Shown one piece after another: positions 8,055 to 17,653 of a stretch of 64,000 nt of DNA; position 1 is the stretch's first letter, and every line of letters starts with the position of its first letter. The stretch covers positions 496,001 to 560,000 of the forward strand of contig NZ_CP126889.1 of the NCBI RefSeq assembly GCF_030246845.1. Direction: 5' to 3'. The notes beneath the pieces were generated by a model, which searched no databases, was not told the origin of the DNA, and worked only from the letters and a program-made list of their open reading frames with translations. Origin of the DNA: Enhydrobacter sp. (GTDB lineage Bacteria > Pseudomonadota > Alphaproteobacteria > Reyranellales > Reyranellaceae). A program made the position numbers and the translations under genes.

Positions 8055-9925
8055 CCTCCTTCACCAAGATCCTGGTCGCCAACCGCGGCGAGATCGCCTG
8101 GCGCGTGATGCGCACGGCCAGAGCGATGGGCTACCGCACGGTGGCCGTCTATTCGGATGCCGACCGGGAAACGCCGCACGTGGCCTTCGCCGACGAGGCG
8201 GTGCGGATCGGGCCGCCGCCCGTGGGCGAGAGCTATCTCAGCGTCGACCGCATTCTCGAGGCGGCGCGCGCCTCGGGCGCCGATGCCGTCCATCCCGGCT
8301 ACGGCTTCCTTTCCGAGAATGAGAGCTTCGCGACAGCCTGCGAGAAGTCGGGCCTCGTCTTCATCGGGCCGCCGCCTGCGGCGATCGCCGCCATGGGCAA
8401 CAAGGCCGCCGCCAAGCGCCGCATGATCGAGGCAGGCGTGCCTTGCGTGCCCGGCTATCAGGGCGCCGACCAGAGCGATGCCGGCCTCGAGCAGGAGGCG
8501 CGCAAGATCGGCTTGCCTGTCATGGTCAAGGCCGCCGCCGGCGGCGGCGGGCGCGGCATGCGGCTGGTGGAGCATGAGGCCGACCTGGCGGAGGCCATCC
8601 GGACCGCGCGCACGGAAGCGGAGAGCGCCTTCGGCTCCGGCGAGCTGATCCTGGAGAAGGCCGTCGTCGATGCGCGCCACGTCGAGATCCAGGTCTTCGG
8701 CGATAGCCACGGCAATGTGATCCATCTCGGCGAGCGCGATTGCTCGGTGCAACGGCGCCACCAGAAGGTGATCGAGGAAGCGCCCTCGCCCGCCGTCGAC
8801 GCCGACTTGCGCCGGCGCATGGGCGCGGCCGCGGTCGCCGCCGCCAAGGCCATCGGCTATCGCGGCGCAGGGACGGTCGAGTTCCTGCTGGGCGGCGACG
8901 GCGCCTTCTACTTCCTGGAGATGAACACGCGGCTGCAGGTCGAGCATCCCGTGACCGAGGCCGTCACCGGCCTCGACCTCGTCGAATGGCAGCTTCGCGT
9001 GGCACGCGGCGAGCCGCTCCCCTTGGCACAGGACGATATCCGCCTGGACGGCCATGCCATCGAGGCGAGGCTCTATGCCGAGGATCCCGATGCCGGCTTC
9101 CTGCCGCAGACCGGCCGTATCGATGTCTGGCGGCCGGCGGCCGGGCCCGGCGTGAGGCTCGACCACGGCGTGCAGGAAGGGCTCGCCATCTCGCCCTTCT
9201 ACGATCCCATGATCGCCAAGGTGATCGCCCATGGCGCAACGCGCGACGAGGCGCGCAGGCGCCTGGTCCGGGCGCTGCGGGACACCATGGTGCTCGGCCC
9301 GACCACCAACCGCCATTTCCTGATTCGCGTGCTGGAGCATCCAGCGTTCGCGAGCGGCAAAGCGACCACGGCCTTCCTCGGCAGACATGCCTTCCCCACT
9401 CCGGCCATCAGCGATGCCCATTGGAAGCTGGCGGCGAGCCTTCTGTGGCGGCGGTCCGCCGAGCGCTATCCCGCCCCCTTGCGCGGCTGGCGCAACTCCA
9501 ACCCGGAACCGACCCCGATCAAGCTGGCGGTCGGCGACAGCGAGCGCGTGCTGCATCTTTTGCCCGAGGACGTCGTGGCCACGCATGCGCCCTTCCACCT
9601 CGACGGCAACGATATCCTCGTCGATCTCGACGGGCATACAGTGCGCTTCCAGGACCGCACCTATCTGCCGCCCGCGTCCGCGCAGGCCGGCGGCGACGGC
9701 AAGCTGCGCGCGCCCATGGACGGGCGCATCGTTTCCGTGAAGGTCGATGCCGGCGAGAAAGTCGTGCGCGACCAGACGCTGATCGTCCTGGAGGCGATGA
9801 AGATCCAGCACCAGCTCAAGGCGGCGCTCGATGCCACGATCGAGACGATCGCCGTGAAGGAAGGTCAGCAGGTGAGCAATCGCACGGTCCTGGTGACCAT
9901 GACTGCGGCCGCTCAGTCGGCGTAG
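8051..9925 (+). CDS. Acyl-CoA carboxylase, biotin carboxylase/carrier (alpha) subunit
   Basis: This 624-residue protein combines a biotin carboxylase with a C-terminal biotinyl domain. The N-terminal part has ILVANRGEIAWRVMRTARAM and HPGYGFLSEN, the ATP-grasp glycine loop KAAAGGGGRGMRLV, and EMNTRLQVEHPVTE. The biotin attachment site is EAMKIQHQ with Lys584. It forms an alpha-beta complex with the product of 3159-4775. Having the two subunits at opposite ends of one operon, with dehydrogenases and hydratase between, is the arrangement of atu and liu clusters. The last 13 bases overlap the convergent amidase gene, so the operon ends here. Confidence 0.93.
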   Translation: MTSFTKILVANRGEIAWRVMRTARAMGYRTVAVYSDADRETPHVAFADEAVRIGPPPVGESYLSVDRILEAARASGADAVHPGYGFLSENESFATACEKSGLVFIGPPPAAIAAMGNKAAAKRRMIEAGVPCVPGYQGADQSDAGLEQEARKIGLPVMVKAAAGGGGRGMRLVEHEADLAEAIRTARTEAESAFGSGELILEKAVVDARHVEIQVFGDSHGNVIHLGERDCSVQRRHQKVIEEAPSPAVDADLRRRMGAAAVAAAKAIGYRGAGTVEFLLGGDGAFYFLEMNTRLQVEHPVTEAVTGLDLVEWQLRVARGEPLPLAQDDIRLDGHAIEARLYAEDPDAGFLPQTGRIDVWRPAAGPGVRLDHGVQEGLAISPFYDPMIAKVIAHGATRDEARRRLVRALRDTMVLGPTTNRHFLIRVLEHPAFASGKATTAFLGRHAFPTPAISDAHWKLAASLLWRRSAERYPAPLRGWRNSNPEPTPIKLAVGDSERVLHLLPEDVVATHAPFHLDGNDILVDLDGHTVRFQDRTYLPPASAQAGGDGKLRAPMDGRIVSVKVDAGEKVVRDQTLIVLEAMKIQHQLKAALDATIETIAVKEGQQVSNRTVLVTMTAAAQSA

Positions 9926-11358
9926 TTCGGCGGCACCGGACAAGGCGGCAGCAGCTTCTCCATCACTTTGGCGATCCCCAGCAGCCTGGCCTCGTCCCAG
10001 CGCTTGCCGACGAGCTGCAGGCCGATCGGCAGGCCGTCCTTCGAGAGACCGCAGGGCACCACGATCGCCGGCTGGCCGGTCAGGTTGGCGAGGAAGTTGT
10101 AGGACGTGCCCGTCAGGAAATAGGGATGCTCGCGGCCATCGACCGTCAGGGGCTGCCCGGACTTCTGCCGCTCGAACGCGACATCCGGTGTCACCGGCAT
10201 CAGCCAGGCGTCGTGGCCATCGAGGAAGGACTCGCAGCGGCGGATCAGTTGGTCGCGGCGATCGAGGACCGCGAAGAAGTCGGCGAGACCGAGCCGCGAG
10301 GCGCGCGCCACCGAGCGCAGGCTGGGATCGGGCGCATCGGTCTTGTCGAAGAAGCGCTCGCGCTCGGCGAGCGGCTGCAGCGCCCGCACCTCGTATTGCA
10401 GCAGGTCCGACCAGTCGTCCCAGGCCTGCTGCCAGTCGAGCGCATCCGGCCCGGCATGCCTGACCTTCATGCCCGCCCTGGCCAGCAGGCGCACCGTCTC
10501 CTGCACCACCCTCGCCGTCTCGGTGGAGGCCGGCACCAGGGGATTGCCGTCGATGAAGGCGATGCGCAGCCCCTTGGCGGCGAGCTTCGGGGTCGGGCCC
10601 AGCGGCACCGGCGCCGCCTCCGCCTCGCTGCCGTCGGGCCCGGCGATGATGCGCAGGGCGACGTCGAGATCGTCGACGCAGCGCGCCAGCGGCCCGTAGA
10701 CGCCCATATGGCGCACCGTCCGCGTCTGGCCGGGAAGGCCGGGCACGTGCCCTCGTCCCGGCACGCGCCACTCGGTCGGCTTCAGCGAGAAGATGCCGTT
10801 GTAGTGCGCGGGATTGCGCACCGAGCCGCCGATGTCGCTGCCCAGCTCGAGCGGCGACAACCGGGCCGCAACTGCCGCCGCACCGCCGCCGGTCGAGCCG
10901 CCGGCCGTGCGCCTCGCATCCCAGGCGTTCTTGGTCGTGCCGAAGAGCGGACTGTCGGTCTGAAAGTCCATGCACAGTTCGGGCACGTTGGTCTTGCCGA
11001 GAATGACGGCGCCGGCCGCGCGAAGCCGGGCCACGGCGGTTGCGTCCATGGACGCGACATTGTCCTTGAGTGGCAGGAAGCTGGAAGTCGTCACGAGTCC
11101 CTCGACGTCGAAGGCCTCCTTGATGGTGATCGGCACGCCGTGCAGCGGCCCGAGCCTGCTAGCCTTCCGCACCACGGCACGATCGGCGGCACGCGCGGCC
11201 TTCAGCGCATTCTCGCGGTCGACCACGACCAGCGCGTTGAGCGCACCGTTGAACCGAGCAATGCGCTGAAGATGCGCGTCGGTCGCTTCGCGCGAGGACA
11301 GGCGGCCGTTTCGTATGGCGCGGGCAAGCCGAGTGGCGGTCTCGAAACACGGATTCAT
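9913..11358 (-). CDS. Amidase-signature family hydrolase
   Basis: This 481-residue enzyme has the complete Ser-cisSer-Lys triad of the amidase family. Lys80 lies in GVPITIKEAFD, Ser155 in GGSTGGGAAAVAA and the nucleophile Ser179 in GSDIGGSVRNPA. It hydrolyses a carboxamide or related C-N bond; the substrate is not evident. A GGGAGG site precedes the ATG. The family includes GatA, but no GatB or GatC is nearby and the sequence lacks a clear GatA tail, so a catabolic amidase is more likely. Its 3' end overlaps the convergent carboxylase alpha gene by 13 bases. Confidence 0.92.
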   Translation of the reverse strand: MNPCFETATRLARAIRNGRLSSREATDAHLQRIARFNGALNALVVVDRENALKAARAADRAVVRKASRLGPLHGVPITIKEAFDVEGLVTTSSFLPLKDNVASMDATAVARLRAAGAVILGKTNVPELCMDFQTDSPLFGTTKNAWDARRTAGGSTGGGAAAVAARLSPLELGSDIGGSVRNPAHYNGIFSLKPTEWRVPGRGHVPGLPGQTRTVRHMGVYGPLARCVDDLDVALRIIAGPDGSEAEAAPVPLGPTPKLAAKGLRIAFIDGNPLVPASTETARVVQETVRLLARAGMKVRHAGPDALDWQQAWDDWSDLLQYEVRALQPLAERERFFDKTDAPDPSLRSVARASRLGLADFFAVLDRRDQLIRRCESFLDGHDAWLMPVTPDVAFERQKSGQPLTVDGREHPYFLTGTSYNFLANLTGQPAIVVPCGLSKDGLPIGLQLVGKRWDEARLLGIAKVMEKLLPPCPVPPNYAD

Positions 11359-11510
11359 GCATGCCTCCCCTGCGACGCGGCGAGACTAGCCGCCTCATCG
11401 TCGTCCGGCTATAGAGCCGCAGGGAACCTTGGGGACCGGATGAGCTCGGCCGACAAGACGCAATTCGAGACCGGCGCAAGCGCCCGCCCTGTCGAAGGGC
11501 GGTCCTGAGG

Positions 11511-12230
11511 ATGGCGACGTTCATTCTCGTCCACGGTGCATGTCATGGCGGCTGGTGCTGGGAGAAGGTGACGCCCATCCTCGAAGGCCACGGCCACAAG
11601 GTGTGCGCGCCCGATCTTCCCGGTCTCGGCAAGGATCTGACGCCGCCCGCCAATGTCACGCTGGCCGACAATGTCGAAAGGATCTCGCGTCTCCTCGACA
11701 AGATGGACGAGCCGGTCGTGCTGGTCGGGCATGCCCTGGGCGGCGTCACCATCAGCCAGGTGGCCGAAGCCCGGCGGCGCAAGCTCAAGGCACTGGTCTA
11801 TGTCTGCGGATTGATGCCGCCCTCGGGCAAGGCGAGCCGCGAGATGACGGCGGGCGATCCCGACATGCTGTTCCGCCGCTCGCGCGAGATCAGCCCCGAT
11901 GGCCTCACCTACACCTTCGTGCGCTCGCAGCTTCCGGCGCTCTTCTATACCGACGTGTCGCCCGAGGACCGCTATCGCGCCATGGAGCGGTTGCGGCCGC
12001 AGCCGATCTCGATTTCCAAGACGCCGGTCACCCTGACCGAGGAGCGCTACGGCTCGGTGCCGCGCTGGTACATCGAGTGCACCCAGGACCTCGCCATCCG
12101 CATCGCGCGCCAGCGCGCCATGGTCAAGGCGCTGCCCTGCAAGGTGATCACCATGGAATGCGGCCATTCGCCGTTCTACAGCCAGCCCGAGGAGCTGGCG
12201 CAGCACCTCGAGACCATCGCCAGCTCCTAG
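11511..12230 (+). CDS. Alpha/beta-fold hydrolase-like protein lacking the nucleophilic Ser
   Basis: This 239-residue protein resembles the methyl-ketone/salicylate esterase and hydroxynitrile lyase branch. It has FILVHGACHGGWCWEKV at the start, APDLPGLGKD, and ECGHSPFYSQPEEL near the end supplying the catalytic His. The nucleophile elbow normally reads G-H-S-x-G-G but here is GHALGG, with Ala75 in the Ser position; the codon is GCC. The protein should therefore not work as an ordinary serine hydrolase. It may be a pseudoenzyme, a lyase or a binding protein. It stands alone between the amidase and a repeat-containing convergent gap. Confidence 0.85.
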   Translation: MATFILVHGACHGGWCWEKVTPILEGHGHKVCAPDLPGLGKDLTPPANVTLADNVERISRLLDKMDEPVVLVGHALGGVTISQVAEARRRKLKALVYVCGLMPPSGKASREMTAGDPDMLFRRSREISPDGLTYTFVRSQLPALFYTDVSPEDRYRAMERLRPQPISISKTPVTLTEERYGSVPRWYIECTQDLAIRIARQRAMVKALPCKVITMECGHSPFYSQPEELAQHLETIASS

Positions 12231-12284
12231 AGGCATGAGCGCCACTAGGAAGAAGCAAGATCAGGCATCCAGCCAGTGTCGTGT

Positions 12285-12345
12285 CATCCTGAACGCAGCG
12301 ATCTTTCGCAGCGCTGACAAAGGATCCCTCGCTGCGCTCGGGATG
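12285..12345. repeat. Dispersed palindromic repeat, copy 2
   Basis: Left arm 12285-12306 (CATCCTGAACGCAGCGATCTTT) is shorter by the AGG-type block than the other copies. The right arm 12319-12345 reads AAAGGATCCCTCGCTGCGCT then CGGGATG. The element sits between two convergent genes, the hydrolase and the CmcJ/NvfI gene, where it could act as a transcription-terminating hairpin in both directions. The 203-base gap holds nothing else I recognise. Confidence 0.85.
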
Positions 12346-12433
12346 ACGCGGCCTCACCAAAAAGTGCCGGTTCATTCCCGAGGATCTGCCCTTGGCCGGC
12401 GACGAACTCCAGTGGCCCAATCTTGTTCTTACA

Positions 12434-13294
12434 TCAGTCGAAGAAAGCGAAGGTGCGGACCTCGATGCTCTGGCGCGGCCTGGGATCGGCGGGTGACGAC
12501 GGATCGTCGAAGGCCGAGTGCAGCGAGAAGCGGGCGCGGCCGTCCTTTGCCGAGTCGTAGCACTTGATGAGGATGGCCTCCTCCCGCGTCATCGCCGGGA
12601 AATAGTGCCACTGGTGATCGGCGTTGTAGACGCCCTGGTAAATCTCACCGACGCGGTCGGCATAGACGAGGTCGCAGACCGCGAGATCGCGGGGCGCGAT
12701 CGACTGTGCATCGACCAGCCCCAGCGGCGCCATCTCGACTGCCTCGTGCGCGATGTTGCGCCAGACATTGTATTCGGCGAAGCGCCCGGCGAGCCGTGCT
12801 TCCGCTTCGCTTGCCGGCAGAAGATCGCGCACTCGCTGAGGGCCGGACTTCTCGGTGTAGTCGTTGTGCACGCTGCGCACCGGCGTGCGCAGCCCGCGCT
12901 CGACGGCCCGGTCGGCGGTGCGCACGGTATGGTCGAAGATCACGACCTTCGACGCGCCGGTCTCGCGCTTGATCAGCGCCTCGACCTCGGGAAAGTAGAT
13001 CGAGCGCACTTCCCGCTCGTCGTAGAAATCGCGCACTTTCGTGTCGTGCCGCGTCAGGACGAAGGCCTGCCTGTCGAGCGAGAAGCTGCGCGCGAGCGGA
13101 CGCCCGTTGCGGATGCGCACCGTGAAATCGCGATAGTTGCCCTCGCGGCGCGGCATCCCGGTGCCCGGCGGTGGATTGTAGGTCACCGGCCTGACGCTGA
13201 GATCGGCAAGGTAGTTGACCGGCGCTTCGACCCAGGCCGCGGTCGGCGCGGCGCAGGCGGAATGGGCAAGGCGAGCTTCGGGCATGATCGGCAT
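12434..13294 (-). CDS. CmcJ/NvfI family oxidoreductase (first of two paralogues)
   Basis: This protein of about 286 residues has the layout of the CmcJ/NvfI family: ARSFSLDRQAFVLTRHDTKV, REVRSIYFPEVEALIK, IFDHTVR, then HNDYTEKSGPQRVRDLLP. It closes with QWHYFPAMTREEAILIKCYD and the FSLHSAFDDP segment. Family members include the cephamycin 7-alpha-hydroxylase component CmcJ and the fungal oxygenase NvfI, which use 2-oxoglutarate and iron. The H-x-D of HNDY and a later His would be the metal ligands. Three in-frame starts exist (TTG 13312, ATG 13294, ATG 13285) with no decisive ribosome site; I chose 13294. A paralogue lies at 35918-36775. Confidence 0.8.
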   Translation of the reverse strand: MPIMPEARLAHSACAAPTAAWVEAPVNYLADLSVRPVTYNPPPGTGMPRREGNYRDFTVRIRNGRPLARSFSLDRQAFVLTRHDTKVRDFYDEREVRSIYFPEVEALIKRETGASKVVIFDHTVRTADRAVERGLRTPVRSVHNDYTEKSGPQRVRDLLPASEAEARLAGRFAEYNVWRNIAHEAVEMAPLGLVDAQSIAPRDLAVCDLVYADRVGEIYQGVYNADHQWHYFPAMTREEAILIKCYDSAKDGRARFSLHSAFDDPSSPADPRPRQSIEVRTFAFFD

Positions 13295-13387
13295 CCGTTC
13301 GTCGAGAAGCAACGCTTAGATCGGGTGGCAACATACGCAGCCCAAGGCTGCGACCCCACGAGAAGAATTCATGGGGTCATTCATGCC

Positions 13388-14563
13388 TCAGGCCGCGAGC
13401 TCGAGGATTTCCACGACCTGGGCCGGCCCGCTGATCGGCCGCGGATTGTTGAGCACCGCCCGATCGTGCATCGCCTTCTCGGCGATCTCGCGGAAGCGGT
13501 CCCGGCCGACGCCGACATCGGCCAGACGCCCGGGCAGTCCGAGTGTCCTGACCAGCCCCGCCACCAGGTCCGCCGCCGGCACCGCCGGCTGGCCGAAGGC
13601 CTCGCTCGCCCTCTTCTGGCGGTCGGCATTGGCCGGCAGGTTCCAGCGCAGCACCGAAGGGAGCATGACGCAGGACGTGTGCCCGTGCGGCACGCCGCAG
13701 GCGGCGCCCAGCACATGGCCGATGCTATGGCTCGCGCCCACGCCGACGCCCGACGTGCCGGCGCCGATTGAGAGCCACATGCCGAACTGCAGATCGAGCC
13801 GCGTTTCCATGTCGTCGGGCCTCGCCTTGTGCGCCGGCAGGGCCTTCGCCAGAAGCTTCAGCGCCTCGCTGGCCGTGCCGATGACGAAGGGATGCGCCTG
13901 CTGGGAGCACAGCCGCTCGACAGCGTGATCGACTGCTTTCAGTCCGGTAGACAGCATAAGGTCCATCGGCGTGGCGAAAGTCGCCGCCGGATCGAGCACG
14001 ATCACCCGCGGCACGATCAGGCGATGGCCGAAGCTTTCCTTGATGCCGTGACGCGGGTCGGTGATGCCGGCATAGGCATTGAACTCGGCCGCCGACAGGG
14101 TCGTCGGCACCGCGATCATGCGGATCGCGTCCGCTGGCGGCCGGATTGCCTCCGACGGCGGCGCCGCGCCCTCCTTCGGCCGGCCGGCGCGATAGGGGTC
14201 GAGATCCTCGATCCGTGTCGCCTTCTGCCACAGCGCGACCAGCATCACCTTGGTGGCATCGATCACCGAGCCCCCGCCGACCGCCACGATGAGGTCGGCC
14301 GCCGCCTCCCGCGCGAGCCTCGCCCCCTCGATCACGCACGGCCGCGGCGAATGGGCGGTGATGCCGGCATAGGTGCCGACATGTCGCCCGCCCAGCGCGC
14401 CCACGATCCCGGCCAGCAGGGGACTCTGCGCCACCGATTTCGACGTCGTCACGAAGACGCGCCGAGCGCCCACCCGCTCCGCTTCGGCGCGCACGGCACC
14501 GCCGGCAGGCCTGCCATAGACGACCCGCTCGATGTCCTGATGGCCATGGATTCCGCTCAGCAT
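13388..14563 (-). CDS. Iron-containing (group III) alcohol dehydrogenase / maleylacetate reductase-like
   Basis: This 391-residue protein carries the family hallmarks: the NAD-binding GGGSVIDATKVM, VPTTLSAAEFNAYAGI, the metal-site segment GLKAVDHAVERLCS, and GASHSIGHVLGAACGVPHGH with the distal His ligands. The substrate could be an alcohol or maleylacetate; members with AEFNAYAGIT-type loops are often annotated as maleylacetate reductase. The start at 14563 has a GAGGAGG site six bases upstream; a longer in-frame ATG at 14611 lacks one. It lies downstream of nothing obvious and is divergent from the CoA-transferase. Confidence 0.88.
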   Translation of the reverse strand: MLSGIHGHQDIERVVYGRPAGGAVRAEAERVGARRVFVTTSKSVAQSPLLAGIVGALGGRHVGTYAGITAHSPRPCVIEGARLAREAAADLIVAVGGGSVIDATKVMLVALWQKATRIEDLDPYRAGRPKEGAAPPSEAIRPPADAIRMIAVPTTLSAAEFNAYAGITDPRHGIKESFGHRLIVPRVIVLDPAATFATPMDLMLSTGLKAVDHAVERLCSQQAHPFVIGTASEALKLLAKALPAHKARPDDMETRLDLQFGMWLSIGAGTSGVGVGASHSIGHVLGAACGVPHGHTSCVMLPSVLRWNLPANADRQKRASEAFGQPAVPAADLVAGLVRTLGLPGRLADVGVGRDRFREIAEKAMHDRAVLNNPRPISGPAQVVEILELAA

Positions 14564-14656
14564 GCGCCCCTCCTCCACCGAGGCGCCGACGGTACCGGGC
14601 CCCTGCCGCATGGTCTATAACCGCGCCTCCTGACCGGGTTCGAGGAGTGGAACGAG

Positions 14657-15865
14657 ATGCCTTTGGGCAGCATGGGTGCGTTGGAAGGGCTGAAGGTCGT
14701 CGATCTGTCGCGGGTGCTGGGCGGCCCCTATTGCGGCCAGATGCTGGCCGACCATGGCGCCGAGGTGATCAAGATCGAACCGCCGCAGGGCGACGAGACC
14801 CGCGGCTGGGGCCCGCCCTTCGACCAGGAAGGCATCTCGGCCTATTTCGCCGGCATCAACCGCAACAAGCGCACCATGGCGCTCGACCTGGCGAAGCCCG
14901 AAGGCCGGGCCGTGCTGCTGCGGCTCCTGGAAGACAGCGACGTGCTGATCGACAACTTCAAGACCGGCACGATGGAGAAATGGGGCATCGGCTATGCCGA
15001 CACGCTGTCCGCGAAGTTTCCACGGCTGATCCATGCCCGCGTGTCGGGCTTCGGTGAAGACGGTCCCCTGGGCGGCCTTCCCGGCTACGACGCCATCGTG
15101 CAGGCCTCGTCCGGTCTGGTCTCGGTCAACGGCTCGCCGGAAAGCGGGCCGGTACGCATCGGCGTGCCGGTGGTCGATCTCTCGACCGGCATGAACGCCT
15201 GCATCGGCATCCTGATGGCGCTTTACGAGCGCAATCGGTCCGGCAAGGGCCAGTTCGTCGACGCGACGCTCTACGACAGCGCCATCGCCCTGCACCAGCC
15301 GCACGCGCCCAACTACTTCATGGCCGGCCTCAAGCCCAGGCTCGTCGGCAACAGCCATGCGAGCCTCGCGCCCTACGCCAACTTCCCGACCCGCAACGGC
15401 AACATCGTGGTGGGCGCCGGCAACGACGGACAGTTCCGCAAGCTCTGCCAGATGCTGGGCAAGCCGGCGCTTGCCGACGATCCGCGCTTCAGGACCAACA
15501 AGGATCGCGTCGCCCATCGGGCCGAGCTGGAAGCCGAGCTGAGGGAGCTCTTGAAGGACCGCGACGCCGACGCCTTCTCGAAGGAGCTGATGAAGGGCGG
15601 CGTGCCGTCCGGCGCGGTACTCGACGTGCCCGAGGTCATGGAGCACCCGCATACCGCGCATCGCGGCATGGTGTGGGAGAAGGACGGCTATCGCAATGTC
15701 GGCAACCCGGTGAAGCTCTCGCGCACGCCGGCGGCGGTCCGCAGCAAGCCCAAGAAGTTCGGGCTCGACACGAAGGCGGTCCTGGCCGAGCGTGGCTATT
15801 CGGAGGCTGAGATCGACAAGCTTGTCGCTTCCGGCGTCGCGTTGACGGAAATCCGGAAAGGCTGA
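14657..15865 (+). CDS. CaiB/BaiF-type (class III) CoA-transferase
   Basis: This 402-residue enzyme of standard length opens with GALEGLKVVDLSRVLGGPYC and continues GAEVIKIEPPQGDETR. The region GLPGYDAIVQASSGL contains the catalytic Asp expected near residue 150-170 in formyl-CoA transferase relatives. C-terminal elements GGVPSGAVLDVPEVMEHPHT and GNPVKLSRTPA are typical. It moves CoA between an acyl-CoA donor and a free carboxylate. An AGGAG site sits 12 bases upstream of the ATG. Together with the neighbouring alcohol dehydrogenase and GMC enzyme it suggests oxidation and activation of a small alcohol or acid, though no shared operon joins all three. Confidence 0.93.
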   Translation: MPLGSMGALEGLKVVDLSRVLGGPYCGQMLADHGAEVIKIEPPQGDETRGWGPPFDQEGISAYFAGINRNKRTMALDLAKPEGRAVLLRLLEDSDVLIDNFKTGTMEKWGIGYADTLSAKFPRLIHARVSGFGEDGPLGGLPGYDAIVQASSGLVSVNGSPESGPVRIGVPVVDLSTGMNACIGILMALYERNRSGKGQFVDATLYDSAIALHQPHAPNYFMAGLKPRLVGNSHASLAPYANFPTRNGNIVVGAGNDGQFRKLCQMLGKPALADDPRFRTNKDRVAHRAELEAELRELLKDRDADAFSKELMKGGVPSGAVLDVPEVMEHPHTAHRGMVWEKDGYRNVGNPVKLSRTPAAVRSKPKKFGLDTKAVLAERGYSEAEIDKLVASGVALTEIRKG

Positions 15866-15976
15866 CGGCAGCACCGGAAGTCCGGGGCCGACCGCCGGTC
15901 GCGCCGGGGCCGGTGCTTGTGAAGCCAGGAATTCCCTGCTCTGTTCCATCCGAAGCAGGTCGGGGGAACGGACGGC

Positions 15977-17572
15977 ATGGCGGACTATGACTACATCATC
16001 GTGGGCGCGGGCTCGGCCGGCGGAGCCCTGGCGGCGCGGCTGAGCGAGAACCCGAAGACCCGAATCCTGCTGCTGGAGGCCGGTGCGGCCAGCCATCCCT
16101 ACGCGCGCATGCCGCTCTCCTTCGGCCTGCTGATCGACAATCCCGCCGCCAACTGGCTCTACCAGTCCGAGCCCGAACCCGGCACCGCCAATCGCGTCAT
16201 CCCCGTGCCGCGCGGCAAGCTGCTGGGCGGGTCGAGCTCGATCAACGGGCTGGTCTGGGTGCGCGGCCAGCCGCTCGACTACGACACCTGGGCGCAGATG
16301 GGCTGTCGTGGCTGGAGCTGGCGGGACGTGGCGCCGCTCTTCACCCGCATCGAGCACTTTGTCGACGGCGACGGCAGCAATGGCCGTGGCACCGCGGGCC
16401 CGCTCAAGGTGTCGACGGTGCCCGACCGCAACCCGCTCTATGACGCCCTGTTCGAGGCGGCTGTGGCGGCCGGCTATAAGCTCAATCCCGACTACAACAG
16501 CGAGGACCAGGAAGGCGTCGTGAAGACGCAGACCTCGATCTACAGGGGTCGCCGCATGAGCGTGGCCCATTGCTACATCGAGCCGGCGATGAAACGGTCG
16601 CCCAACCTCAACGTCGTGACCAACGCCCATACGCTGCGCGTCCTGCTCGAGGGCAAGCGATGCGTCGGCGTCGAGTACGAGAAGGACGACAAGGTCGCGC
16701 AGGCCCGCGCCCGAGAGACGATCGTCTCCGCAGGCGGCGTCGCCAGCCCGCAGCTCCTCGAGCTGAGCGGCATCGGCCAGCCCGAGCTGCTGCGCCGGCA
16801 CGGCATCGAGGTCAGGCACGAGCTCCCGGCAGTGGGCGAGAATTTCCGTGACCACATCAACGCCCGCATCGTCTGGCGCGTGAAGGACCGCCGGGTTTCC
16901 TACAACCACATGGCGCGCGGCGTGGGCGCCGTGACCCAGATGATGAAGTACCTGGCGACCGGCGGCGGCTTCATGAGCCTGCCCTCGGCGCCATTGCTCG
17001 CCTTCCTGCGCACGCGACCCGAGCTCGCCACGCCCGACGTGCAGATGCACCTCGTGCCCTATTCGATCAAGGACCCGAAGACGCGCAAGCTGCAGGACTT
17101 CCCGTCGATGACGATCGCCTGCTACCAGCTTCGCCCCGAGAGCCTGGGCTCGATCCACATCAAGTCGCCCGACCCGAAGGCGCAGCCCGCGATCCGCTTC
17201 AATTTCCTCGCCGACCCGATCGACCAGCGCGCCATGGTCGCGGGCTTTCGCATGATGCGGAAGATCGTCGATGCCGCGCCGATGGACGCCTATCGCGACT
17301 CCGAGTTCTCGCCGGGTCCGGCCGTCCGGTCGGACGAGGAAATCCTGACCTGGATCCGCAACAACTCGCAGACGGCCTACCATCCGATCGGCACCTGCCG
17401 CATGGGACCCGGCCCCAACGCCGTGGTCGACGACAAGCTGAAGGTGCACGGGATCGAGGGACTGCGGGTCGCCGACGCCTCGGTCTTCCCGACCATGCCT
17501 TCCGGCAACACCAACGCGCCCTCGATCATGGTCGGCGAGAAGGCGGCCGATATCCTCCGGGGGGTCCCGTGA
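15977..17572 (+). CDS. GMC family FAD oxidoreductase (choline dehydrogenase-like)
   Basis: This 531-residue flavoprotein starts with the ADP-binding fold YDYIIVGAGSAGGALAARL. It has the GMC signature 1 as GGSSSINGLVWVRGQPLDYD, signature 2 near residue 255 as SAGGVASPQLLELSGIG, and the active-site His in TAYHPIGTCRMGPG. The C-terminal block LRVADASVFPTMPSGNTNAP is intact. It oxidises a primary or secondary alcohol and passes electrons to an acceptor other than oxygen in most bacterial members. It follows the CoA-transferase on the same strand after 111 bases in which I see no recognisable element. Confidence 0.93.
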   Translation: MADYDYIIVGAGSAGGALAARLSENPKTRILLLEAGAASHPYARMPLSFGLLIDNPAANWLYQSEPEPGTANRVIPVPRGKLLGGSSSINGLVWVRGQPLDYDTWAQMGCRGWSWRDVAPLFTRIEHFVDGDGSNGRGTAGPLKVSTVPDRNPLYDALFEAAVAAGYKLNPDYNSEDQEGVVKTQTSIYRGRRMSVAHCYIEPAMKRSPNLNVVTNAHTLRVLLEGKRCVGVEYEKDDKVAQARARETIVSAGGVASPQLLELSGIGQPELLRRHGIEVRHELPAVGENFRDHINARIVWRVKDRRVSYNHMARGVGAVTQMMKYLATGGGFMSLPSAPLLAFLRTRPELATPDVQMHLVPYSIKDPKTRKLQDFPSMTIACYQLRPESLGSIHIKSPDPKAQPAIRFNFLADPIDQRAMVAGFRMMRKIVDAAPMDAYRDSEFSPGPAVRSDEEILTWIRNNSQTAYHPIGTCRMGPGPNAVVDDKLKVHGIEGLRVADASVFPTMPSGNTNAPSIMVGEKAADILRGVP

Positions 17573-17653
17573 TCACCGTCTGGTCACCGCTCCCCCACCC
17601 GCCTCCGGCATAACATCGCCGCCAATCGAGAGCAAAACGCACGCAGTGCACAC

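Noticed and set aside
7808..10975. 1055-codon minus-strand open frame
   Set aside because: It spans the antisense of the carboxylase alpha gene and runs into the amidase out of frame; no family motif is present.
12235..12567. 110-codon plus-strand open frame
   Set aside because: It is mostly the palindromic repeat and the antisense of the CmcJ/NvfI gene; it has no ribosome site or motif.
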